Shown here piece after piece: positions 24,910 to 31,293 of a stretch of DNA of 35,397 nucleotides (positions are counted from its first letter, which is position 1; each line of letters starts with the position of its first letter). A program made the position numbers and the translations under genes. Where the stretch lies: contig JAILAF010000024.1 in NCBI GenBank assembly GCA_024681775.1, forward strand, positions 1 through 35,397. The letters run 5' to 3'. This stretch comes from Lachnospiraceae bacterium (GTDB lineage Bacteria; Bacillota; Clostridia; Lachnospirales; Lachnospiraceae). The notes under the pieces are model-generated. The model was not told the origin of the DNA, did not search any database, and saw nothing but the letters and a program-made list of their open reading frames with translations.

Positions 24910-26064
24910 ATGATCAAAGCGGAAATGACGGAGTTAAAAAAGCTCCTCACCCCCAAGAACTGCCACATCACCCGCATCTGCGGCTGCTATGTGGACGGTG
25001 ACAAAAACAAAAAAGCGCAGTTTGCCCACTCCTTCCTGAGCCTGCCGGAGGAAGAGACCTTTAAATATTTCGAGCTGCTGCGGAAGCCCCTCTCCGGCAC
25101 CCCGGGAAAAAACACCATCGATCTGGCCTTCCTGCCGGATGCGGAAAAAGAAGACGGCCAGCAGGCCTTTTTGTTAAAGCTCCTGGACAGCGGGCTGAAG
25201 GATGATACCCTGGTGGAGGAATTCTTCGACCGCATCATCTCCAGCTATGAATTCGTGGGGAATTACCTCATTCTGGTGGTGCACGATGTATACGACGTCC
25301 CCGGGAAAACAAAGGACGGACTGGACATGGAGGACGCCTCCGACGATGTCTACTCCTACCTGCTCACCTCCATCTGCCCCGTAAAGCTCTCGGATCCGGG
25401 CCTTTCCTACGATCCCGTTACCGGTGAGTTCCACAACCGCAACCGTGACTGGGTGGTGGATATGCCTCTGCACGGCTTCCTCTTCCCCGCCTTCAACGAC
25501 CGGTGTACGGACATCCATAATATGCTATACTATTCCAAGGACGCAGAAGCTCTGGGAGATGATTTCATCGATCTGATGCTGGGCTGCGAGCGCCCCATGA
25601 CGGCAGGCAGCCAGAAGGAGACCTTCCAGGCACTGGTGGAGGAGACGCTGGGCGACGGCTGCGAGTTTACCGCAGTCAAGAACATCCATGAGAAAATGTC
25701 CGAGCTCATCGCGGAGCACAGCGAGGAGCCCACGCCCCTGGTGCTGGACAGAGCCGAGGTCAAATCCCTCTTTGCTTCCAGCGGCGTTGCCAACGATCGT
25801 ATGGCGGACTTTGACAGGCATTATGACGTCAGTGTCGGAACTGCAGGTGCGGATCCTGCCCTGCGCGTCAGCAATGTGTACAATACCCGCTCCTTCGATG
25901 TGAAGACCCCGGACGTGGTGGTGAAGGTCAAGCCCGACCGCACCGACCTGATCGAGCAGGGGATTTCCGGCGGTCGTCCCTGCCTCATGATCGCCTTAAG
26001 CGGCGAGGTGGAAGTCAACGGAATCAGCGTTCATCCGGGCGCTGTCAGAGAGGACGAAGAATGA
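24910..26064 (+). CDS. DUF4317 family protein
   Basis: A 384-residue soluble protein that I recognise as the DUF4317 type common in Clostridia; no biochemical function is known. It begins MIKAEMTELKKLLTPKNCHI, followed by TRICGCYVDGDKNKKA. Further marks are ILVVHDVYDVPGKTKDG, TSICPVKLSDPGLSYD, and WVVDMPLHGFLFPAFNDRCTDIHNMLYYSK. It has no signal peptide or membrane helix. AAAGGAG precedes the ATG by 8 nt. It is the first gene of a plus-strand operon with a DJ-1/PfpI gene (23 nt downstream) and a CYTH gene, transcribed away from pyrE. Confidence 0.88.
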   Translation: MIKAEMTELKKLLTPKNCHITRICGCYVDGDKNKKAQFAHSFLSLPEEETFKYFELLRKPLSGTPGKNTIDLAFLPDAEKEDGQQAFLLKLLDSGLKDDTLVEEFFDRIISSYEFVGNYLILVVHDVYDVPGKTKDGLDMEDASDDVYSYLLTSICPVKLSDPGLSYDPVTGEFHNRNRDWVVDMPLHGFLFPAFNDRCTDIHNMLYYSKDAEALGDDFIDLMLGCERPMTAGSQKETFQALVEETLGDGCEFTAVKNIHEKMSELIAEHSEEPTPLVLDRAEVKSLFASSGVANDRMADFDRHYDVSVGTAGADPALRVSNVYNTRSFDVKTPDVVVKVKPDRTDLIEQGISGGRPCLMIALSGEVEVNGISVHPGAVREDEE

Positions 26065-26087
26065 TTCTCGTCACGGAGGAACCAAAA

Positions 26088-26651
26088 ATGAGCAAACTGG
26101 CGATTTTTCTGGCGGACGGATTTGAAGAGATCGAGGGTCTGACCGTGGTGGACATCTGCAGAAGATGCCGCCTGACCATCGACACCGTCTCCATCAAGGA
26201 TACGAAAGAGGTGATTTCCTCCCACGGGATCCCGCTGCAGACGGACCTGCTGCTCTCCGAGCTGGATTTTGACGCATATGATATCCTGATCCTGCCGGGT
26301 GGCCTAAAGGGTACCAACAACCTGGAGGCCTGCGAGCCCTTAAAGGAAGCGGTTCGGGATTTTGTGGCAAAGGACAAATACATCGCCGCCATCTGTGCCG
26401 CTCCCAGCATCTTCGGTCACATGGGATTGCTGCAGGGTAAAAAAGCAACCTCCTATCCCACCTTTGAAAGCCATCTGGAAGGCGCGGAAGTGACCGGCGC
26501 CGGCGTTACCAGAGACGGCAGGATCATTACGGGCCGCAGTATGGCTTATTCCGTTCCCTTCGCCCTGACCATCGCGGAGATCTTCGCAGGGAAGGAGACG
26601 GCGGAAAAGGTTGCTTCGGATATCGTCTACACAGGCAGCTTCGGCGACTGA
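26088..26651 (+). CDS. DJ-1/PfpI family protein (YajL/ThiJ-like)
   Basis: A 187-residue protein of the DJ-1/PfpI superfamily, cytoplasmic. It starts MSKLAIFLADGFEEIEGLTVVD with the conserved Glu16. The reactive cysteine is Cys103 in AAICAAPSIFG, the nucleophile elbow. The end has GRSMAYSVPFALTIAEIFAG. Known members act as glyoxalases, deglycases or chaperones under oxidative or carbonyl stress; which applies is open. The ATG at 26088 follows GGAGG by 8 nt and is preferred over an earlier in-frame ATG that overlaps the DUF4317 stop. It is co-directional with the DUF4317 gene and probably co-transcribed. Confidence 0.93.
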   Translation: MSKLAIFLADGFEEIEGLTVVDICRRCRLTIDTVSIKDTKEVISSHGIPLQTDLLLSELDFDAYDILILPGGLKGTNNLEACEPLKEAVRDFVAKDKYIAAICAAPSIFGHMGLLQGKKATSYPTFESHLEGAEVTGAGVTRDGRIITGRSMAYSVPFALTIAEIFAGKETAEKVASDIVYTGSFGD

Positions 26652-26714
26652 TCCGCGAATGCGTTTTTCACCCGGATCGGACCATCATCAGAAAGGTATT
26701 TCGGAAAGTAAGAA

Positions 26715-27227
26715 ATGGAAATAGAACGCAAGTTTTTAATCAAAGAGATCCCTGCGGATCTGGAGTCCTACCCCAGCCACAGGATCGAGCAGGCATATCT
26801 GTGCACCAGTCCCGTTGTGAGAGTTCGCAGAGAGGATGATGATTTCTACCTGACCTACAAGGGGGCAGGTCTCATGCAGAGAGAGGAAAGCAATCTCCCC
26901 CTCACCGGCGAAGCATACTATCATCTGCTGTTAAAAGCCGACGGGAATGTCATTTCCAAGCGGCGCTATCTCATCCCCCTGGAGGACCCGAAGGTCGTCC
27001 CCGGTGCTCCCCAGCCCCCGAAGGGCTACACCCTTCTCATCGAGCTGGACGTGTTTAACGACCCCTTTGCTCCCCTGGTGATGGCAGAGGTGGAGTTTGG
27101 CAGCAAGGAAGCGGCAGAGTCCTTTCTCCCGCCGGACTGGTTCGGCGAAGAAGTGACCTACGACACCCGGTATCACAACTCCACAATGGCTATGATGGAT
27201 CTGATGAAAGAAGACCCGGACGTTTAA
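26715..27227 (+). CDS. CYTH domain triphosphate-tunnel protein
   Basis: A 170-residue protein with the CYTH signature EIERK (Glu2, Glu4, Lys6: ExExK) at the extreme N-terminus. Alternating charged strands follow (VVRVRREDDDFYLTYKG, ISKRRYLIPL, LIELDVFNDPFAPLVMAEVEF), which build the acidic/basic tunnel of these metal-dependent enzymes. Bacterial members are inorganic triphosphatases or adenylate cyclases; triphosphatase activity is the safer guess. It lies 63 nt after the DJ-1 gene and is the last gene of the plus-strand operon. The stop codon lies in the loop of a terminator hairpin. The ribosome-binding site is weak (GGAAAG), so expression may be low. Confidence 0.92.
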   Translation: MEIERKFLIKEIPADLESYPSHRIEQAYLCTSPVVRVRREDDDFYLTYKGAGLMQREESNLPLTGEAYYHLLLKADGNVISKRRYLIPLEDPKVVPGAPQPPKGYTLLIELDVFNDPFAPLVMAEVEFGSKEAAESFLPPDWFGEEVTYDTRYHNSTMAMMDLMKEDPDV

Positions 27228-27243
27228 ACGCCCGGGCCTTTTT
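27215..27243 (+). terminator. Terminator of the DUF4317-DJ-1-CYTH operon
   Basis: CCCGG-A-CG, loop TTTAAA, CG-C-CCGGG, then CCTTTTTC. The loop contains the CYTH stop codon. Confidence 0.8.
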
Positions 27244-27289
27244 CTTGATTGGCGGGAAAGTTCTACGAACGTTCCCGCCAATCAAGAAA
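27241..27289. repeat. 49-nt near-perfect palindrome between convergent genes
   Basis: Arms of 18 bp are exact (27241-27258 with 27272-27289), then one mismatch, an inner GTTC/GAAC and a 3-nt centre TAC. It sits between the CYTH terminator and the malQ terminator. It lacks a T-run in either direction, so it is more than an ordinary bidirectional terminator. Confidence 0.85.
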
Positions 27290-27317
27290 CGCTCTGCGAG
27301 GATATTCCCCGCAGAGC
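27284..27317 (-). terminator. Terminator after malQ
   Basis: Minus strand: GCTCTGCG, 11-nt loop, CGCAGAGC, then GTTTCTT. An 8-bp stem just after the malQ stop, overlapping the edge of the palindrome. Confidence 0.6.
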
Positions 27318-27338
27318 TACACATTTTGCTTTCTCTTT

Positions 27339-28862
27339 CTATCTGGGGCTCTCCTGGCCGTATCGGCCGTAGATCTTCACCAGACTCTTCATCTCTTTTC
27401 CAAGTTCTTTGGTCAGCTGACCGGGCACCAGTCTCCACTTCCAGTTGATCCCCAGGGTGGAGGGCAGGTTGATCCTGGCCGCATTATCCAGTCCCAGGTA
27501 ATCCTGGATGGGAATAATGCAGGTGTCGGCGCAGCTCCCCATGGCGAAGCGGATATAGGCCTTGGGCAGATCCTTGCGCTTTTCCACGCCCATGTATTTC
27601 ATGGCATATTTTGCATCCGCTGCGGGCATGTTCTTGATGGCCGTCACCAGGGTATCGTTGTCGTGGGTACCGGTGTAGACCACGAAATTCCGGTCATAGT
27701 TGTAAGGGATATGCTCGCTGTTGCCATAAGCGGAAAACGCGAACTGCATGATCTTCATGCCGGGATAGCCGGTCTTCTTCACCAGCTTTACCACGGAATC
27801 CGTCATGACCCCCAGATCCTCCGCAATGACGGGGCGGTCTCCCAACTGCTCCTTCACGGTGCCAAAGAGATCGTAACCGGGCCCCTTGCGCCACTTTCCT
27901 CCCACGGCAGTCTCGTCGCCGTAAGGGATGGACCAGTACTCGTCAAAGCCGCGGAAATGATCGATGCGGACGATGTCATAAAGCTTGAAGCTGGCCTCCA
28001 GGCGCTTCAGCCACCACGCATAACCCGTCTTCTTATGTGCTTTCCAGTCATAGAGGGGATTGCCCCAGAGCTGCCCCGTCTCGGAAAAGATGTCGGGCGG
28101 GCAGCCGGCCACTGCGGTGGGATACCCCTTCTCATCCAGCTGGAACAGCTCGGGATGGGACCAGGTATCGGATCCGTCGGGAGATACATAGATGGGGATA
28201 TCACCGATGATGGAGATGCCCTTTTTGTTGGCGTATGCCTTCAGCTTCTTCCACTGCTCAAAGAACAGGAACTGCTGGAACTTGTAGAAATCCACTTCCT
28301 CCGCCAGCTTCTCCCGGTACTTCGCCATGGCCTTCTTTTTCCGGAGGCGGATGTCCTCATCCCACTCCAGGTAGCTGACGCCGCCGAAATGGTTCTTCAC
28401 TGCCATATAGAGGGCGTAATCCTCCAGCCACTCCTGCTCTCCCGTCTGGAACGCCAGGTACTCGGAGCGGTTTAAGAGGCCCTTCTTTTTCGCCCGCTGA
28501 TAAGCCTTCTTCAGAAGGTCAAAACGGGAAAAATAGATCTTCTCGTAATCCACGTAAGCGGGATCACCGCCCCAGTCTCTCCCGTCGCACTCCTCCCGGG
28601 TCAGAAGCCCCTGGGAGATCAGCTCCTCCAGATCGATAAAATAGGGATTCCCCGCAAAAGTGGAAAAACTCTGGTAAGGGGAATCGCCGTAGCCGGTAGG
28701 CCCCAGGGGAAGGATCTGCCAGATGCTCTGCCCTGCTTTTGACAGAAAGTCAACAAAGGCGTATGCCTCCTTGCCAAAGGTGCCGATGCCGTACGGAGAC
28801 GGCAGACTGGAAATAGGGAGCAGGACTCCTGCCCGGCGAATGTGGGTCTTGTGTTTTTTCAT
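27339..28862 (-). CDS. malQ: 4-alpha-glucanotransferase (amylomaltase)
   Basis: A GH77 disproportionating enzyme that transfers maltosyl and longer units between alpha-1,4-glucans, used in glycogen and maltodextrin metabolism. It is 507 aa, typical for the family. The N-terminus RRAGVLLPISSLPSPYGIGTFG is characteristic. Catalytic regions are VRIDHFRGFDEYWSIP (nucleophile Asp), PVIAEDLGVMTDS (acid/base Glu) and YTGTHDNDTL (third Asp). The ATG at 28862 has GGAGG 5 nt before it; the 12-codon upstream extension overlaps the neighbouring gene and is rejected. It starts 32 nt after a diguanylate cyclase gene on the same strand and is probably co-transcribed with it. Confidence 0.96.
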   Translation of the reverse strand: MKKHKTHIRRAGVLLPISSLPSPYGIGTFGKEAYAFVDFLSKAGQSIWQILPLGPTGYGDSPYQSFSTFAGNPYFIDLEELISQGLLTREECDGRDWGGDPAYVDYEKIYFSRFDLLKKAYQRAKKKGLLNRSEYLAFQTGEQEWLEDYALYMAVKNHFGGVSYLEWDEDIRLRKKKAMAKYREKLAEEVDFYKFQQFLFFEQWKKLKAYANKKGISIIGDIPIYVSPDGSDTWSHPELFQLDEKGYPTAVAGCPPDIFSETGQLWGNPLYDWKAHKKTGYAWWLKRLEASFKLYDIVRIDHFRGFDEYWSIPYGDETAVGGKWRKGPGYDLFGTVKEQLGDRPVIAEDLGVMTDSVVKLVKKTGYPGMKIMQFAFSAYGNSEHIPYNYDRNFVVYTGTHDNDTLVTAIKNMPAADAKYAMKYMGVEKRKDLPKAYIRFAMGSCADTCIIPIQDYLGLDNAARINLPSTLGINWKWRLVPGQLTKELGKEMKSLVKIYGRYGQESPR

Positions 28863-28894
28863 AGCTTCCTCCGGAACTAAAATTTGGATTGGGA

Positions 28895-30613
28895 TCATAT
28901 CGTGGGGGAAATCGTTTCTTCGGAAACGATTTCCGCTGCGGAAGGTGCCTCTTTCGTTTCGGTATCCGCAACATCCGAATGCGCTGTCTTCAGCATCTGC
29001 TTCAGCTCCAGCTTGTTGTGGTACATAAGCTTGTCCGCCCGTCGTCCCGTGTCGGCGATATCATAATCCATTCGGAAATCGTAGAGCTGATACCCGCAGG
29101 CGATCTGCATCACGATATCCTTGGAGGAAGCGTTCCATTTGTCACAGGCTTCCCGCATCTTTTTCACCGCACCGCGCACGGCTTCCAGGGGCTTGTCATG
29201 GATCAGGCTGCAAAACTCATCTCCGCCCATGCGGTACACACTGCCCATGGGGCCGAAGCACTCCTGCAGGATCCTGGCACTTTCCTTGATATAAATGTCA
29301 CCCTTGTCATGTCCCAGGTTGTCATTGACTGCCTTCAGGTTGTTCAGGTCAAACATGACCACGATACAGCCTTCCTTTTTGAACTCCGGCGTCCCGGTAT
29401 CATAGGAAAAAGCTGCACGGTTCATGGCGCCGGTAAGCTGGTCGTGGAAGGCGATCTTTTCGAAGGACACAGCCTTGGAACCCGCATCCACCAGATTTCT
29501 GGCTTCGATCAACATATTGGTGCCCATGAAATAGATAAAGCACAAAAATCCCAGGATCATGGCAAAGCGGGGAATGTCCTCGTTGAAGTAGTACAGTGCC
29601 ACATCGATAAGTGCGCCCGCAAAGGACATACCTACCCCAAAGAACATACGCCGCATAAAACGGTCGTTTTTCCGCTCCCGGTTCTCCAGCACAAGCATGT
29701 AGGTCAGACAGGCGATGGTCACCACCATCTGCAGATGGGTCAGGATCACCGTCTGCCGCACATGGGCCAGCGTGGTGATCTCCCCAAGGAGTACCAGCAG
29801 CATCGCCACAATGTTAAATCCAACCGTAACATCCCACAGCGGATGGTCCGGATGGGACAGGGTCTCCCGGAAATACCACAGAAGACTGGAAGGCATGATC
29901 ATCAAAAGCAGAAAGATGGTGGTGGTGGCAGCGACGGGATCGATGTCCATCAGCAGGAAAGAGTCCTGCTCCATGACACCCCAGAGTCCCATTTCCACTG
30001 AGAAGAGACCCAGAAGCAAAAGGTCCTTCCCCTTCCGGGACTGCCCCCGGAACATGGGAACGAAGAGGATAAAGAACAGACCCGTGATGATCACTATCTG
30101 GGCGATAAAGGTGCTGGCCCAGGACTGCTTATTGGCTGCGGAACGGATATCGTCTCCGTTTCCGAGGTAAAAAGTGACATTTCTGCCAATCACCTGTTTA
30201 TAGACAGGGATGATTACAATCTCCAGCTTCGCACCTTCATAATTCAAAAGCGGGATCTTGTTCCAGACATGGCCCGGGCTCAGTTCCCAGAGACCTCTCG
30301 GATCCGTCTTGATCTCGTAGATGCACTCTCCGTCGGCATAAACTGTCACATTGGAATGCTTGGTATAGAACATCAGGACTTCGTTATGATCCTCCGGCAT
30401 CCCCGGAGAGATGACATAGCTCTCCGCCACACCGCAAGGATATTCCCGCCCCGTCAGAACAGAAGGGACCATATCCTTCAGCACCGTATATCCCTCACAG
30501 GGATCGGCGGATGTGACCTTCAGATGGGAACCGAATACCGCAAAGAGCGTAAAGATCACCGCAGCGATGATGATCCCCAGGTAGATTTTTAATCCGGGTT
30601 TGAAATCGCTCAT
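28895..30613 (-). CDS. Membrane diguanylate cyclase with extracytoplasmic sensor
   Basis: A 572-residue membrane protein likely making cyclic di-GMP from GTP. It has an N-terminal helix (10-28), an extracytoplasmic domain of about 135 residues (32-165), about seven helices between 170 and 369 in a 7TMR-like array, and a C-terminal GGDEF domain. The GGDEF domain keeps the substrate motif FDLNNLKAVNDNLGHDKGD and an intact active loop, GGDEF at 463-467. No RxxD inhibitory site lies just before the loop, so product inhibition may be missing. GGAGA precedes the ATG at 30613. A perfect 12-bp hairpin lies in its last codons, just before malQ, linking the two genes. The ligand sensed is unknown; the link with malQ suggests a carbohydrate or nutrient cue, but this is a guess. 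Confidence 0.9.
   Translation of the reverse strand: MSDFKPGLKIYLGIIIAAVIFTLFAVFGSHLKVTSADPCEGYTVLKDMVPSVLTGREYPCGVAESYVISPGMPEDHNEVLMFYTKHSNVTVYADGECIYEIKTDPRGLWELSPGHVWNKIPLLNYEGAKLEIVIIPVYKQVIGRNVTFYLGNGDDIRSAANKQSWASTFIAQIVIITGLFFILFVPMFRGQSRKGKDLLLLGLFSVEMGLWGVMEQDSFLLMDIDPVAATTTIFLLLMIMPSSLLWYFRETLSHPDHPLWDVTVGFNIVAMLLVLLGEITTLAHVRQTVILTHLQMVVTIACLTYMLVLENRERKNDRFMRRMFFGVGMSFAGALIDVALYYFNEDIPRFAMILGFLCFIYFMGTNMLIEARNLVDAGSKAVSFEKIAFHDQLTGAMNRAAFSYDTGTPEFKKEGCIVVMFDLNNLKAVNDNLGHDKGDIYIKESARILQECFGPMGSVYRMGGDEFCSLIHDKPLEAVRGAVKKMREACDKWNASSKDIVMQIACGYQLYDFRMDYDIADTGRRADKLMYHNKLELKQMLKTAHSDVADTETKEAPSAAEIVSEETISPTI
28907..28934 (-). repeat. 12-bp hairpin in the last codons of the diguanylate cyclase gene
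   Basis: Exact arms GGAAATCGTTTC and GAAACGATTTCC flank a 4-nt loop (TTCG on plus, CGAA on minus). It ends about 10 nt before the stop codon and lies 45 nt before malQ. There is no T-run. It may mark a cleavage or stability site between the two genes. Confidence 0.6.
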
Positions 30614-30657
30614 ATAAAATCTCCGTAAAAACGGCACATTTCCACACTTCCTCTTTC

Positions 30658-30686
30658 AATATAGCACCACTTTTCCGCGCTTTCAA
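30658..30686 (-). promoter_or_regulatory. Promoter of the diguanylate cyclase-malQ operon
   Basis: Minus strand: TTGAAA, exactly 17 nt, TATATT, with TG one base before the -10 (TGCTATATT). It is divergent from the tRNA-Leu promoter, whose -35 is 29 nt away. Confidence 0.8.
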
Positions 30687-30714
30687 GAAAAATTTGGAAA
30701 TCGTTTTCCACTAT

Positions 30715-30744
30715 TTGACAAGCCTTCCTTTTTTCCTCTATAAT
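30715..30744 (+). promoter_or_regulatory. Promoter of tRNA-Leu (and tRNA-Pro)
   Basis: TTGACA, 18 nt, TATAAT, 21 nt before the mature tRNA-Leu. Both hexamers match consensus exactly. Confidence 0.85.
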
Positions 30745-30765
30745 CCCCTATGTATGCATATATGA

Positions 30766-30847
30766 GCGGATATGATGAAACTGGTAGACATGCAAGATTT
30801 AGGTTCTTGTGCCGCGAGGCGTGCAGGTTCGATTCCTGTTATCCGCA
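30766..30847 (+). tRNA. tRNA-Leu (anticodon TAG)
   Basis: An 82-nt class II tRNA. The acceptor GCGGATA pairs with TATCCGC, discriminator A. The anticodon arm is CAAGATTTAGGTTCTTG with loop TTTAGGT, giving TAG, which reads CUN leucine codons. A long variable arm (GTGCCGCGAGGCGT) and T-arm (CAGGTTCGATTCCTG) follow. The 3' CCA is not encoded. Confidence 0.95.
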
Positions 30848-30882
30848 GTTTCAAAACCAAAGCGAAGCTTTGATTTTGAAAC
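30848..30882 (+). repeat. Hairpin directly after tRNA-Leu
   Basis: GTTTCAAAA/TTTTGAAAC (9 bp), a C-A mismatch, CAAAGC/GCTTTG (6 bp) and loop GAA. It begins at the base after the tRNA discriminator. No T-run follows, so transcription probably continues to tRNA-Pro. Confidence 0.7.
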
Positions 30883-30886
30883 GTTT

Positions 30887-30928
30887 ACGAAAACGCATCG
30901 ATTGAAGAGCAATCGATACGTTTTGCGT
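30887..30928 (+). repeat. Second hairpin between tRNA-Leu and tRNA-Pro
   Basis: ACG-AAAACG-c-ATCGATTG, loop AAGAG, CAATCGAT-a-CGTTTT-g-CGT. This gives 17 bp with one C-A mismatch and one bulged G. There is no T-run. Confidence 0.7.
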
Positions 30929-30956
30929 ACAGCGGTGTTAACTGAGTGAAGTAATC

Positions 30957-31030
30957 CGGGGCGTGGCTCAGCTTGGTAGAGCGCCTGGTTTGGGACCAGG
31001 AAGTCGCAGGTTCGAATCCTGTCGCCCCGA
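30957..31030 (+). tRNA. tRNA-Pro (anticodon TGG)
   Basis: A 74-nt cloverleaf. The acceptor CGGGGCG pairs with CGCCCCG, discriminator A. The anticodon arm is CCTGGTTTGGGACCAGG with loop TTTGGGA, giving TGG. The T-arm is GCAGGTTCGAATCCTGT. The 3' CCA is not encoded. No separate promoter was identified, so it is probably transcribed with tRNA-Leu. Confidence 0.95.
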
Positions 31031-31040
31031 TGATAAAATA

Positions 31041-31093
31041 AGAGCCTCTTTCGCTCGAAGCATTAGCTTCAAGCGTAGAGGCTCTAATTTTCT
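31041..31093 (+). terminator. Nested hairpin A1, likely terminator after tRNA-Pro
   Basis: AGAGCCTCT (31041-31049) pairs with AGAGGCTCT (31077-31085). Inside, CGCT/AGCG and GAAGC/GCTTC surround the loop ATTA. The stem totals 18 bp with short internal loops, followed by AATTTTCT, which suits termination of the tRNA transcript. Confidence 0.7.
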
Positions 31094-31101
31094 AATCGGC
31101 G

Positions 31102-31133
31102 CGACGATCGTGCCTTCGGCACGACAGTCGCCC
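31102..31133. repeat. 32-nt exact direct repeat, copy 1
   Basis: Identical over 32 nt to 31256-31287. It holds a hairpin TCGTGCC/GGCACGA with loop TTC, flanked by a second helix CGAC/GTCG. No T-run. Confidence 0.85.
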
Positions 31134-31170
31134 TTTCCATTGCCTACTCTCTCACCGGATGGAATATTAT

Positions 31171-31214
31171 GAGACTCTTCGCGAAGAAGCGTTAGCTTCA
31201 AGCGTTAGAGTCTC
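31171..31214. repeat. Nested hairpin A2, related to A1
   Basis: GAGACTCT/AGAGTCTC outside, CGC/GCG and GAAGC/GCTTC inside, loop GTTA. The inner part (GAAGC-N-TTAGCTTCAAGCG) is nearly the same as in A1. The outer helix differs at a paired position (C-G in A1, A-T in A2), so pairing is kept. Confidence 0.8.
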
Positions 31215-31238
31215 TTGGTTTATCATCGCGTCGACAGT

Positions 31239-31255
31239 GCCCCGATGATATAATA
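31239..31255. repeat. 17-nt echo of the tRNA-Pro 3' end
   Basis: Matches 31024-31040 (last bases of tRNA-Pro plus the following 10 nt) at 16 of 17 positions: GCCCCGATGATAAAATA in the tRNA copy, T for A at position 13 here. It lies about 215 nt downstream in the same orientation. Confidence 0.65.
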
Positions 31256-31287
31256 CGACGATCGTGCCTTCGGCACGACAGTCGCCC
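31256..31287. repeat. 32-nt exact direct repeat, copy 2
   Basis: Second copy of the hairpin-forming 32-mer of 31102-31133. It lies next to the tRNA-Pro echo and ends just before the stop codon of the minus-strand esterase gene. Confidence 0.85.
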
Positions 31288-31293
31288 ATATAT

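Noticed and set aside
31024..31255. tRNA-Pro as an active integration site of a mobile element
   Set aside because: The 17-nt echo is only ~215 nt away with no integrase or cargo between. At most it is a remnant, so it is kept as a repeat and not called an attachment site.
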